Shown: positions 7,439 to 20,049 of the stretch, one piece after another
How the letters are laid out: each line of letters begins with the position of its first letter
Numbering within the stretch: the first letter of the stretch is position 1
NCBI GenBank assembly: GCA_011050235.1
Contig: DRGC01000062.1
Location: forward strand, 1 to 64,000
Reading direction: 5' to 3'
Origin: Phycisphaerae bacterium
GTDB lineage: Bacteria; Planctomycetota; Phycisphaerae; SM23-33
Length of the DNA stretch: 64,000 nucleotides
The notes under the pieces: model-generated
Told to the model about the DNA's origin: nothing
The model's database searches: none
The model's input: the letters and a program-made list of their open reading frames with translations, nothing else
Made by a program: the position numbers and the translations under genes

Positions 7439-10089
7439 TGGGCAAGGGAGGCGGATGGGGAGGGCTCGGGGACGATGTTCTCGCAGATCAAGGCGCCGAC
7501 GGTGGCCAGGATGCCGAACGTGAAGAGTCGCCATACGGTCGCCGCCACGGCCGGCTTAACGAGCGTCGACATGTCGACGGCCTGGTCGGCGCCGGCCTGC
7601 AGGTGAGCGAGAAAGAATACATACGCGCCGCCGGCCAACAATCCGGCCAGCAGGCCGGTGAAGGCGCCCAGGACCACACGCCGGGCGGGAGGGGCGCCGC
7701 CGGCCCATCTGGCCGTGACCCAGCCGGCTATCAGGGGGACGACTAGGGTCGCATACCAGATGTGGCGCTGAGCGGGGACAAAGCCCTGTCGGACGTACAC
7801 CCACGAGATGGCGGCGTAGATCGCGCCGGCTGCCAGTGCGATCGGAACAAAATGCCAGTGGCGCTGGGGGAGGGCCTTTCGCTGCTTCACCCGCACGCGG
7901 ATGCGACGGCGCAGCGTCAGGGAATAGTTGAAGAACAGATCGAACACACCGTGCTCCAACAGCGCCCCGTGTTCGCCGAAGACGGGGACCATGCGGGCCG
8001 CGCCCGTCGCCCAGTGGCCGGCCATGAACCGCGACAGGACGGGGTATCGATTGGCCATTTGGATCGGAAACGCCAGGTATCCGATGTATTTGAAGAACGC
8101 CAGGAACACGGCGATGTTGTAGTCCTTGAAGTTTCGCTCGCGGATCACCAGGTACAGCACATACAGGCCGCGGACAAGCGACCCGGGGGAAATCGGAACG
8201 ACTTGGACGGTGGCAATGAAGGCCAACGCGATACCCCAGACCTTCCAGAAGTCATACCAGAAGTGCAGGCCCATTGACCAGGAGTAGATCATCGCCGCGA
8301 TCAAGGCGACGACCTGGGAGATCGGCAAGGTGCAGACGTGAACGGCCAGCGCCTTGAGATACTTCTGCACGAACGGGTCGGGAATGTGCTTGTCAATCTG
8401 GTCGGCCTCATCGTCGGAGATGATTCTTCGCCGTAGGCCCTCGGCCAGCATCTCTCGCATCCACGTTTCGCGGAGGTCGGCGTTGAGCACCAGTTTGACC
8501 GGGCGGATGAGGATGAAGTGCAGGACGCCCAGGACATATCGGCCGTCGGTGAGGAATCGGTGGAGGCCCGCCGGCAGGACGGATAGCGGCCGATGAATCA
8601 GATACAGCCACACGTGGCGCTTGACGCGCTCTGTGTGCCGCTCGTCCAGCCGACCCGCGCGATGCCAGCCGATCAGCGCCTCGTATACGTGCGCGCGGAA
8701 CGCCTTCCGCAGATAGAGGCCCTGTGTGACGATTCGGCCGTAGTGATGCCGCACGTCGGCCCGGCCCATCAGTGCGCGAAGTAGCCGAACGACAGCCGGC
8801 CCGACGGTCACCAGGGCCACCCCCGCAATACCCTCAGCCGCTGTGATGCGCCACCGGAAAAGGCAGCTCACCAGCACGACCAGGCCGGCGATCAGCGATG
8901 CGGGGGCAAGCGTCCCCAGCAGGCCAAACAGCGCCGCGGCGAAACGGTTCTTGTGGAGGACATCGGCGGTCGGTTCGTCGATGACATTGCGGATTCGCCA
9001 ACTGTCGACGGCGCCGGCCAGGATCGTTCCCCACAGGCGGGGGCTATACGCCAGGCGCGGGAAGTTGTGCGTGATATCGATCTGGCTGTCTCGGTAGCGT
9101 CGCTCGGCCGTCTCAAGCTCGGCGACGACATCGGCCATGTCGCTGAAGTGTTCGTGATGAGCTTCGATGAAGCCCTTGAGTTTGGTCAGGTTGCCGCGGT
9201 CGAACTGGACCAGACTGCCGCGGCCGATGCCTTTGGCGATCAACCACACGTCGGCTGGGCTCATCGGCAGAAACGGCAGCAGCGCCAATCCGGCGCGAAA
9301 ATCCACCGCCGTCAGGCCGGCCGCCGGATCGTCGCCGCCATCGTGTCGTTTGAGACAGTTGGGCTGGCTCTTGCAGGTCCACCATTCGTATTGGCGGGCC
9401 AGTTCGGGCGCTCCCATCTCGTGAAGCAGGTCGACCACGTCGGCCATGAACTGCCGCTTGGCCAGGTACTCGGGCGAGCCAAACCCGTCGCGGGGCTGGC
9501 CGACCTTCCAATGGCGGCGGCGCCCGAAATGGTCGTCCGTCTCGAACCGCCAGACGCGACCGTCGATCCACTCGCTGATTTCGCCGCAACTGCCCAGGGC
9601 CGAATCGACGAAGGTCGCGTGGATTTCGGTCACCGCCCGCTCAGATCCGAGCTTCAACCTGGCCGCCCGACGAATCAGCGTCTGCCACAGCGCCCCGGCC
9701 CGTGCGGCGGCGGGGTTGGACTGCAGCGAGAAGGGGGCCTGGAAGCCGACCGCATAGAGCGCATCGCGGAATCGCGCGGAACTTGCCCGCGGGGGCAGGA
9801 GAATCTTCAGGGCGTAACAGTCCCCAACGGCCAGGCCGGAGATGGGCCCTTCGGGGGCGTCGAGTTCGAGCAATTTGACGCGGTAGACCTGCCCCGCGTA
9901 GCCGCCGCCGACGAACCGTTCGATCCGGACCCGCATCCGCGCGGGCCGGGCCGGGGCGACGCCGGTGATATCAAACGTCAATTCCCGCCCGGCCTCATAG
10001 CGGCCGATCCGCATGGGGCGGACGATGCCCGTCTGGCCGAAGGCGGCGGTCAGATCGGCGACGGTCTGCGGAGAATATTCGACGGCCAT
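7435..10089 (-). CDS. Divergent kinase-like domain fused to a polytopic membrane protein
   Basis: 884 residues from ATG 10089, chosen because it opens the first convincing protein sequence; upstream codons are low complexity. I recognise no named family. The N-terminal 280 residues carry kinase-like landmarks in order: a glycine loop (VGGGYAGQVYRVK, 60-72), a candidate ATP-binding lysine in YALKIL (K95), Asn in QPNCLKR (N244) and Asp in VDFRAG (D263), resembling a catalytic loop and degenerate DFG. No HRD-type aspartate is obvious. From about residue 390 onward there are roughly ten hydrophobic segments separated by basic loops. The gene stands alone between pgpA (convergent) and carB (divergent). 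A membrane-tethered or inactive kinase-like protein is inferred; the substrate is unknown. Confidence 0.6.
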   Translation of the reverse strand: MAVEYSPQTVADLTAAFGQTGIVRPMRIGRYEAGRELTFDITGVAPARPARMRVRIERFVGGGYAGQVYRVKLLELDAPEGPISGLAVGDCYALKILLPPRASSARFRDALYAVGFQAPFSLQSNPAAARAGALWQTLIRRAARLKLGSERAVTEIHATFVDSALGSCGEISEWIDGRVWRFETDDHFGRRRHWKVGQPRDGFGSPEYLAKRQFMADVVDLLHEMGAPELARQYEWWTCKSQPNCLKRHDGGDDPAAGLTAVDFRAGLALLPFLPMSPADVWLIAKGIGRGSLVQFDRGNLTKLKGFIEAHHEHFSDMADVVAELETAERRYRDSQIDITHNFPRLAYSPRLWGTILAGAVDSWRIRNVIDEPTADVLHKNRFAAALFGLLGTLAPASLIAGLVVLVSCLFRWRITAAEGIAGVALVTVGPAVVRLLRALMGRADVRHHYGRIVTQGLYLRKAFRAHVYEALIGWHRAGRLDERHTERVKRHVWLYLIHRPLSVLPAGLHRFLTDGRYVLGVLHFILIRPVKLVLNADLRETWMREMLAEGLRRRIISDDEADQIDKHIPDPFVQKYLKALAVHVCTLPISQVVALIAAMIYSWSMGLHFWYDFWKVWGIALAFIATVQVVPISPGSLVRGLYVLYLVIRERNFKDYNIAVFLAFFKYIGYLAFPIQMANRYPVLSRFMAGHWATGAARMVPVFGEHGALLEHGVFDLFFNYSLTLRRRIRVRVKQRKALPQRHWHFVPIALAAGAIYAAISWVYVRQGFVPAQRHIWYATLVVPLIAGWVTARWAGGAPPARRVVLGAFTGLLAGLLAGGAYVFFLAHLQAGADQAVDMSTLVKPAVAATVWRLFTFGILATVGALICENIVPEPSPSASLAH

Positions 10090-10282
10090 AGGGGTTGTAT
10101 CGGGCGGCGCATGTGCCGCAAGCGTTTGAAGGATAGGAAATACTAATCGTGGCGGCGAAAGGGTTCCAGCGGAAAGCTCCGCAGCGGCGCGGGGAGGCGA
10201 GGGAAGCTTGCCCAATGGCGGCCACTATGGTAACGTTCGGCAATTTTGCAGGCCAGCCTAACGGTTCCTTGGAGCATTTTGT

Positions 10283-13816
<3,534 letters not shown>

Positions 13817-13876
13817 CCCTTCATCCGGCCGGTCCTCTCTTCTCCCGCCTGCTCCTACGCGCCCTTGTTGATCGTT

Positions 13877-14168
13877 GGGCCCCAACGGGGGCCCTTGCTT
13901 AGCCCAGGGCGTAGGCCGTCAGGCCAAGCCCTGGGTCATCGTCGGCATTGCGGCAAGCCCCGCAAGGGGTGTCTTGGCTTTGTCGACCATGCGTTTCAGA
14001 CCATCGTCGAGGCCATCGCATCGTAGCGGCTAGCGCGATCGGTCCCTCAAGGCGCCCCGTTGGGGCTTTTCCATTGGCCGGCCCATTCCCCAGGGCTCGC
14101 CGTTCGGCTGCTCGCTGCGCTCACGCTCACGGCTTCGCCCTGGGCTAAGCAAGACGGCCCTTCGGGCC
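13877..14168. repeat. Hairpin-rich intergenic repeat with an 18-bp inverted repeat
   Basis: This stretch fills the gap between carB and guaA and has no credible gene. A perfect 18-bp inverted pair, CTTGCTTAGCCCAGGGCG at 13894-13911 and its complement at 14136-14153, brackets about 225 bp. Smaller hairpins lie within or beside it: GGGCCCC/GGGGGCCC at 13877-13894, CCCC/GGGG at 13958-13969, GCCCCGTTGGGGC at 14054-14066 followed by TTTT, and GGCCCTTCGGGCC at 14156-14168. The pattern looks like a dispersed non-coding repeat, and the hairpin at 14054 could also end carB transcription. Confidence 0.7.
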
Positions 14169-14252
14169 TGAGCTGACGGCTCGATCGCTACGGGCTTACG
14201 TAAAACCGCTTAGGTCAAATCGACAATCGTCAATCGGCGATCGACAATTGAA

Positions 14253-15812
14253 TCATTCCCACTCGATGGTGGCGGGGGGCTTGGAGGAGATGTCGTAGAC
14301 GACGCGGTTGACGCCGGGGACTTCGTTGATGATGCGGTTGGAGATGTCGGCCAGCACGTCGTAGGGGATTCGCGACCAGTCGGCGGTCATGAAATCGCTC
14401 GTGTCGACCGAGCGGAGGGCGATGACGTTGTCGTAGGTGCGCCCGTCGCCCATCACGCCGACGGTGCGGATCGGCAGGAGCACGGCGAAGGTCTGGGCCG
14501 TCTTTCGATACAGATCGGCGGCGATGATTTCCTCGAGCAGAATATTGTCGGCCTTGCGGAGGAGGTCCAGCTTGTCGCGGGTGATCGGGCCGAGGCACCG
14601 CACGGCCAGGCCCGGGCCGGGGAACGGATGGCGCCAGACGATCTGCTCGGGTAGGCCCAGCAGCTCGCCCGCCTGGCGGACCTCATCCTTGAACAGGTCC
14701 CGCAGCGGTTCGATCAGGTCAAAGCCCAGCTCCGCCGGCAGGCCGCCGACGTTGTGATGGAGCTTGATATTCGCCGCCTCGCCCGCCAGCGAATGGCCGG
14801 ATTCGATCACGTCGGGATACAGTGTGCCCTGGGCGAGGTAGCGGACGTTGGGAATCTCCGCGGCCGCCGATTTGAAGCAATCGATGAACGTGTGGCCGAT
14901 GATGCGGCGCTTCTCCTGCGGGTCGGCGACGCCGGCGAGCTTGTCGAGGAACAGGTCGGCGGCGCGGACGGTTGTCAGGTCGATCTTGAAATGATCGGCG
15001 AAGGTGCTTTCGACCAGCTCGACCTCGTTCATGCGAAGCAGCCCGTTGTCGACGAAGATGCAGGCCAGCCGATCACCGATGGCCTTGTGCAGCATGGCGA
15101 CCGTGACGGAGGAATCGACCCCGCCCGAAAGGCCGCAGATGACGCGCTCGTCGGGGCCGATCTGTTGGCGGAAGCTCTCGACGGTGGCATCGACGAACGA
15201 ACCCATCTGCCACAGGCCCGTACACCCACAGACGTCGTAGAGGAAGTTGACGAAGATTTCCGCCCCATGCGGCGTGTGGGTGACTTCCGGGTGGAACTGA
15301 ACGCCGTAGAACGGTCGCGTCTTGTGGCGGACGGCTGCGACGGGGCAGGTCGGCGTCGCCGCCAGCGGGATAAACTCCTCCGGCAGCGCGTTGATCTGAT
15401 CGCCGTGGCTCATCCAGACGGTCGTATGGCCAGGGATGTTCTTGAGCAGCAGGTCCGGCTGGAGGACCTCTAGCGACGTTCGCCCGTATTCGCTCGAGGC
15501 GCCGGGGTGGATGTCGGCGCCCAGGATCTGACAGGCCAACTGCATCCCATAACAGATGCCCAGCACGGGGATGCCCAGCTCCAGCAGCTCCGCTTGGCAG
15601 CGAGGGGCCCCGTCCTCATACACGCTGGACGGCCCACCGGTGAAGATCAGCCCCTTGGGGTTGAGCCGGCGGATTTCCTCGACGGACACGTCGGGCCGGG
15701 CCAGCAGGCTGTAGACGCCATTCTCGCGGACCCGCCGGGCGATGAGCTGGGCGTACTGGCTGCCAAAATCAAGAATGACGATTGTTTCGGATTGTCCGGC
15801 GGGTTCTGCCAT
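14253..15812 (-). CDS. guaA: GMP synthase (glutamine-hydrolysing)
   Basis: 519 residues from ATG 15812, with GAGAG just upstream; the frame runs further up but that part is not GuaA-like. The N-terminal glutamine amidotransferase domain has [18 protein letters not shown], the nucleophile Cys in GICYGMQ and the His-Glu pair in QFHPEVTHT. The PP-loop ATP pyrophosphatase motif is [11 protein letters not shown], followed by the dimerisation domain ending in [14 protein letters not shown], the normal GuaA C-terminus. It converts XMP to GMP. The gene stands alone on the minus strand between the repeat and a PEP-CTERM gene. Confidence 0.96.
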   Translation of the reverse strand: MAEPAGQSETIVILDFGSQYAQLIARRVRENGVYSLLARPDVSVEEIRRLNPKGLIFTGGPSSVYEDGAPRCQAELLELGIPVLGICYGMQLACQILGADIHPGASSEYGRTSLEVLQPDLLLKNIPGHTTVWMSHGDQINALPEEFIPLAATPTCPVAAVRHKTRPFYGVQFHPEVTHTPHGAEIFVNFLYDVCGCTGLWQMGSFVDATVESFRQQIGPDERVICGLSGGVDSSVTVAMLHKAIGDRLACIFVDNGLLRMNEVELVESTFADHFKIDLTTVRAADLFLDKLAGVADPQEKRRIIGHTFIDCFKSAAAEIPNVRYLAQGTLYPDVIESGHSLAGEAANIKLHHNVGGLPAELGFDLIEPLRDLFKDEVRQAGELLGLPEQIVWRHPFPGPGLAVRCLGPITRDKLDLLRKADNILLEEIIAADLYRKTAQTFAVLLPIRTVGVMGDGRTYDNVIALRSVDTSDFMTADWSRIPYDVLADISNRIINEVPGVNRVVYDISSKPPATIEWE

Positions 15813-16111
15813 GGTCTCTCGGGCCGCTGGTGAAGCGAACATCATACGCACGCCCGGCCGCGGAGGCAACGGTCGGTATGTCTGCAAGGACGCTCTGAGA
15901 GTTGAAGGGGGCTTGTCGATAATTTGACGGCATTTCCCGAAGAAGCTCGATGTGCCCGCCTAGAATGCCTCGTGGGACACAGTCCCAGGCCGCACATTTC
16001 TTTTCGACGGCCCGCAAGAGAGCCAGATTTCCATTTGTTCGTCAGAGGACTTTTGCACGGTCTCCGGTCAACTCGTGTTGGCTGATGGGTCTGCAGGAAG
16101 GAACAGAACTT

Positions 16112-16843
16112 ATGCACAACCTACGAATCGCTACAATTGCTGTTGGGGTTATGGTGTTGCTGGCCGGGGCCGCCACGGCGGACTGGGATCCCAGCGATGG
16201 CCATAAGATGCACTTCCCGCAGTTGCCGGACCCCACCGGTTGGGATGTCTGGGCCGAACTCGCCGACGATTGGCTGTGCACCGAAACCGGCCCGGTCACC
16301 GACATTCACACGTGGTACTCCTGGCAGGGCGATGTGGTTGGCGCGCCTGCCGAGGTGGAAGTGACGATCTACTCCGACGATCCCAATCTGTCGGGCGGCT
16401 TCAGCAGGCCCGACCAGGTCCTGTGGGAACGGGACTTCCTCATAGCCGACGTCAGCACGCGGTTGTACGGCATAGGCCTTCAGGGATGGTACGACCCGGA
16501 GGGTGATTTCTACGAGCCGCAGGACCACGTCAACTACTATCAACTCAACATTGTTGACATTATTGACCCCTTCGAGCAGGAGGAAGGGACCATCTACTGG
16601 TTGAGTATCATGCTGGTCGACGATACGTTCGAGCCCGTGACAGCGGGCTGGAAGACGTCGCTCGACCACTTCAATGACGATGCGGCCTGGTATGACCATA
16701 GCTTCGGCGAGTGGCGGGAACTACTCGATCCGGTCTCGGAGGAGTCGATGGATTTGGCGTTCGTGATCACGCCCGAACCGGCCACGATGTCAATGTTGGG
16801 CCTGGGCGCCGCGGTGATGCTCAAGCGACGCAGACGGAAGTAG
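16112..16843 (+). CDS. PEP-CTERM sorted secreted protein
   Basis: 243 residues from ATG 16112 with GGAAGGA upstream. It has an N-terminal signal peptide (cleavage near AGAATA) and a C-terminal sorting tail: PEPATMSMLGLGAAVML followed by KRRRRK, the PEP-CTERM tripartite signal. That tail directs processing by an exosortase in bacteria making exopolysaccharide. The acidic body, rich in Asp, Trp and Tyr (DPTGWDVWAELADDWLC), resembles planctomycete proteins in which the mature domain binds or decorates the cell exterior, but I recognise no enzyme motif. No exosortase gene is in the window. Confidence 0.85.
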   Translation: MHNLRIATIAVGVMVLLAGAATADWDPSDGHKMHFPQLPDPTGWDVWAELADDWLCTETGPVTDIHTWYSWQGDVVGAPAEVEVTIYSDDPNLSGGFSRPDQVLWERDFLIADVSTRLYGIGLQGWYDPEGDFYEPQDHVNYYQLNIVDIIDPFEQEEGTIYWLSIMLVDDTFEPVTAGWKTSLDHFNDDAAWYDHSFGEWRELLDPVSEESMDLAFVITPEPATMSMLGLGAAVMLKRRRRK

Positions 16844-16880
16844 CGCCCGCGACGAAGTCGCAGTCCTGAGTGAAATGAAA

Positions 16881-16910
16881 CACGCCCGCGGACAGGTGTC
16901 CGCGGGCGTG
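16881..16910 (-). terminator. Bidirectional hairpin terminator
   Basis: A perfect 14-bp stem, CACGCCCGCGGACA and its complement with a GG loop, lies between two convergent genes. Read on the minus strand it is followed by TTTCATTTCA, so it best serves the hydrolase-like gene that ends at 16935. It may also stop plus-strand transcription from the PEP-CTERM gene. Confidence 0.85.
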
Positions 16911-16934
16911 ACAATGTGCAGGGGGATGGGTCGG

Positions 16935-17978
16935 TCAGTCGTAGACCGGCGGCGTCATCTTGTCGGCCGAATCGGCCGGGGCGGGGCGGACCGTATGCGG
17001 CGGGGGCGGCTCGTCCGAAGCCCCGGTGCTGCCGGGCTCGGGGGCGTCGCGCTCGACGCCGATCACCGTTCGCCCGGGAATTTCAATTCGCCCGGTGATG
17101 AAGGCGTCGATCTTGTCCGCCAGGTACACGCTGGGCTTGAGCGCGTACTCCATGCTGGCGATGTTCTCCTTGAGTTTCGGACTGTTGGTGGCATCCAGGA
17201 TTGCCTGGCTGTCGACATCAGAACTGAACACGTTCGATTGCGACAGGATCAGCAGCGGGCACTTGAGGCGACGGGCGGCCTGAATGGTCGAGGTCTCTTC
17301 CAACTTGAAGCCGCCAAGCTTGGCCCCGTCCTCCATGACCTCGCTGAGTTCATCGTTGCTCATGAGCACAAACTGCGGGCGTTTCTTGAGGACCGGTCGA
17401 GGCCCAGCATAGGGATGCTGGGCGATGACACCCTTGCACTTGGGGTGGATCGACGCATACCCGATGGCGATCGATCCGCCCATACCCCGGCCGAAGGCGT
17501 AGACGTTGCTGTCGACGGTCCGTTCGCGCAGCAACTGGTCCATCAGGGCGGCCAGGTCGGTCTTTTCCTTCGCGCCGTAGGTGAAGTACTTGCCGCTTGT
17601 CCGGCCGTGGGCGCGCAGGTCGGGCAAGACGACGTCATAGCCGACCCTGGACAGTTCCTGGCCCAGCCCCAGCATCGACGCCTTGCTCTTGCCGATGTCG
17701 TGGATCAGCAGCACCGTGCCTCGGGGTTGGCCCTCGGTCAGATCCGTCGCCTTGGCCGAGGCGATGAGGATCCACACGTCCAGCACCGTGCCGTCGCTGA
17801 GTTTGGGGGTCCGGTGTTCGCTGATGATGTAGCGATCCTGCAGATCTTTTCCGCTACCCTTCATCGCCAGGGCCATCTTTCCCTGGTTGGCGTCAACCTG
17901 AAGCATCTGTTCGGCGGGATCCCCACACCCCACACACATCGCCGCTGTCAAGACCCCTATAAGGAGGCAGTATTTCAT
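16935..17978 (-). CDS. Lipoprotein alpha/beta-hydrolase homologue lacking the nucleophile serine
   Basis: 347 residues from ATG 17978, preceded by a strong AAGGAGG. The signal peptide ends in a lipobox-like CVGC (Cys18), with an unusual cysteine at -3. The body is an alpha/beta-hydrolase: TVLLIHDIGKS, LPDLRAHGRT and the nucleophile-elbow region AFGRGMGGS. Normally this elbow reads G-x-S-x-G, but here Gly165 occupies the serine position. No convincing catalytic His is visible near the C-terminus, which is Pro-rich. It is probably a non-catalytic binding protein on the membrane face; its partner is unknown. Confidence 0.75.
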   Translation of the reverse strand: MKYCLLIGVLTAAMCVGCGDPAEQMLQVDANQGKMALAMKGSGKDLQDRYIISEHRTPKLSDGTVLDVWILIASAKATDLTEGQPRGTVLLIHDIGKSKASMLGLGQELSRVGYDVVLPDLRAHGRTSGKYFTYGAKEKTDLAALMDQLLRERTVDSNVYAFGRGMGGSIAIGYASIHPKCKGVIAQHPYAGPRPVLKKRPQFVLMSNDELSEVMEDGAKLGGFKLEETSTIQAARRLKCPLLILSQSNVFSSDVDSQAILDATNSPKLKENIASMEYALKPSVYLADKIDAFITGRIEIPGRTVIGVERDAPEPGSTGASDEPPPPHTVRPAPADSADKMTPPVYD

Positions 17979-18163
17979 GATTGTTCTCCTGCAACCTGTC
18001 TTGCGGCCTGTCTGCAGGTCTTCCGTGCCCGCACGGACATGCCATCTAGTTTATCGAGGTTCCCTGGCGATTTGCACCAGTCAATCTGACAACTTCGCCT
18101 TTTATAGGAAATGGGCTACCCGCGCCCGGCGCGCCCGGCAGGGCGGCGCCAATCGCCCGGCGT

Positions 18164-20035
18164 TCAAAGGCGGGCGAACTGCTTCTCGAGATCGCGCAGC
18201 GTCAGTTTCAGCGTTGTCGGTCGACCATGCGGACACGCCGATCCTTTCTCCAACGCCTGGCGGCGGGCGAGAAGGTCTTCGATTTCCGCCGGCGTCAATG
18301 GGTCGCCGGCTTTGACGGCCGCCTTGCACGCGATCAACTGAAGCACCGCCTCCAGCGCCCGCTCGGCGTCGGCGGTTTCGTCGTCGGCCAGCGTGTCGAG
18401 CAGGTCTCGCAGAAAGAGTTCCGCCTCGACCTTCCGCTCGGTCAGCAAGGTTGGAAACTGCTGGACCGCCACGCTGGCCGGGCCAAAGGGCTCGACGACG
18501 ATGCCCAATTTCCCGAGCAGCCCCCCGGCCTCGGTGAGCGTGTCTGCCTCGGCGGCCGTGACGGTTAGCGTCTTGGGGATCAGCAGGCGCTGGCTGGCCA
18601 GCGGGGCATCGGCCAGGCGCCGCTTCAGATCGTTGTAGAGAATGCGTTCGTGGAGGGCGTGCTGGTCGACGATGATCAGGCCGTCCTGCTCGGCGACGAC
18701 GAGGTAGGTGTTGTGCACCTGGATCGCCGAGGTGTGTAGAACCTGGGGGGGGCTTGGGAGCCCCTCGGCGGGCGAGGGCTCGGGCGCGGTCGTAGCAGGT
18801 GCGGCGACTTGTGGATGCGGGATAGGCCAGGCCCGCTGGGCCGGCGAAGCCGCCGCCGGCGCCGCGTCGGTGCGGTCCCGGTGTGGCGACTGGGGAAAGG
18901 TCAAGTGCGGCTGGCGCTGCGGGGCCGAGCGAAAGAAATCGGCCATCGCGTCGCGCAGCGACTGGTGGGGGGCCTCGACGTCCGTGGTGTCAGCGCCAGA
19001 GAGCGGGGCGATCTCCGCATCGTCCAGGATGGCGGTCGGGGCGAGCATGGCCTTGTTCAGCGCATCCCGCAGCGCGCCCAGCAGGGCGCTGTGCACGTGG
19101 CGGCTATCCTGAAAGCGGACTTCGATCTTGGTGGGATGAACATTCACATCGACCCGGTCGGGGGCGATTTGAATAAACAGGAATGCAACCGGCCAGCGAT
19201 TGGGATCGACCCGGCCCCGATAGGCCTCGCGCAGGGCGTGGGACAGCAGTCGGTCGCGGATATATCGGCCGTTGACGAAGATGTATTGCCACTTGCCCGA
19301 GCTTCGCGCCGCCGTCGGCGGGCCGATCAGGCCCACAATGTCCAGCCCGTCGTGGGTGGCGGAGATCGGCATGAGCGTGTCGGCCAGATCGTCGCCGAAG
19401 GCGTCGGCGATGCGCTGGGCCGTTGATGCGGCGGCGGGGAGTTTCACAATCGACCGGTCGTTGTGGCGCAGCGAGAACGCCACGGGCGCGTGCGGCAGGG
19501 CCTGGCGGGTGACCTGTTCGCTGATGTGGCTGATCTCGGTGTTGGCGGTCTTCATGAACTTGCGCCGGGCGGGCGTGTTGAAGAACAGATCGCGCACCGT
19601 CGCCGTTGTGCCGGCCGCTGCGGCGCACGGGCGAACGTCGCCGACGGTGTCGCCGGAGGCATTCACCTCGCAGCCACCCTCGGCGTCGCTGCGGCGCGTG
19701 CGGATATGGGCGTGGGAAACCGATGCGATCGACGCCAGCGCCTCGCCGCGAAAGCCCAGGGTGTGAATATCGAACAGGTCGCTTTCGTCGGCGATCTTGC
19801 TGGTGGCGTGAGGGGCGAACGCCATCGCCAGATCGTCCGGCCCCATGCCGCCGCCGTTGTCGGTGACGGCGATGAGTTTCTTGCCGCCGTCTTCGACGAC
19901 CACGTCGATTGCGGTCGCGCCGGCGTCCAGAGCATTCTCGATGAGCTCCTTAACGATGCTGGCCGGGCGCTCGATGACCTCCCCCGCGGCGATCTTGTTG
20001 ATCAGGTGGACGGACAGGATGTGGATGGGGGCCAT
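18164..20035 (-). CDS. mutL: DNA mismatch repair protein MutL
   Basis: 623 residues. The GHKL ATPase domain shows KIAAGEVIERPASIVKEL, ELIENALDAGA, DNGGGMG, HATSKI and GFRGEAL. After a Pro/Ala-rich linker (about 340-440) the C-terminal dimerisation domain has DQHALHERILYND, ACKAAVKAGDPL and CPHGRP, the metal-site motifs of endonuclease-type MutL. The final Glu of DQHA-x2-E-x4-E is Asn here. MutL coordinates strand incision after MutS finds a mismatch. It begins 14 bp after the NtrC-like regulator and is the last gene of that apparent operon; no mutS is present. Confidence 0.94.
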   Translation of the reverse strand: MAPIHILSVHLINKIAAGEVIERPASIVKELIENALDAGATAIDVVVEDGGKKLIAVTDNGGGMGPDDLAMAFAPHATSKIADESDLFDIHTLGFRGEALASIASVSHAHIRTRRSDAEGGCEVNASGDTVGDVRPCAAAAGTTATVRDLFFNTPARRKFMKTANTEISHISEQVTRQALPHAPVAFSLRHNDRSIVKLPAAASTAQRIADAFGDDLADTLMPISATHDGLDIVGLIGPPTAARSSGKWQYIFVNGRYIRDRLLSHALREAYRGRVDPNRWPVAFLFIQIAPDRVDVNVHPTKIEVRFQDSRHVHSALLGALRDALNKAMLAPTAILDDAEIAPLSGADTTDVEAPHQSLRDAMADFFRSAPQRQPHLTFPQSPHRDRTDAAPAAASPAQRAWPIPHPQVAAPATTAPEPSPAEGLPSPPQVLHTSAIQVHNTYLVVAEQDGLIIVDQHALHERILYNDLKRRLADAPLASQRLLIPKTLTVTAAEADTLTEAGGLLGKLGIVVEPFGPASVAVQQFPTLLTERKVEAELFLRDLLDTLADDETADAERALEAVLQLIACKAAVKAGDPLTPAEIEDLLARRQALEKGSACPHGRPTTLKLTLRDLEKQFARL

Positions 20036-20049
20036 GGGGGTCGGGGCGG

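Noticed and set aside
14054-14070. GCCCCGTTGGGGC-TTTT as the carB terminator
   Set aside because: It is about 240 bp past the carB stop and belongs to a set of hairpins, so it was kept as part of the repeat rather than called as a terminator.
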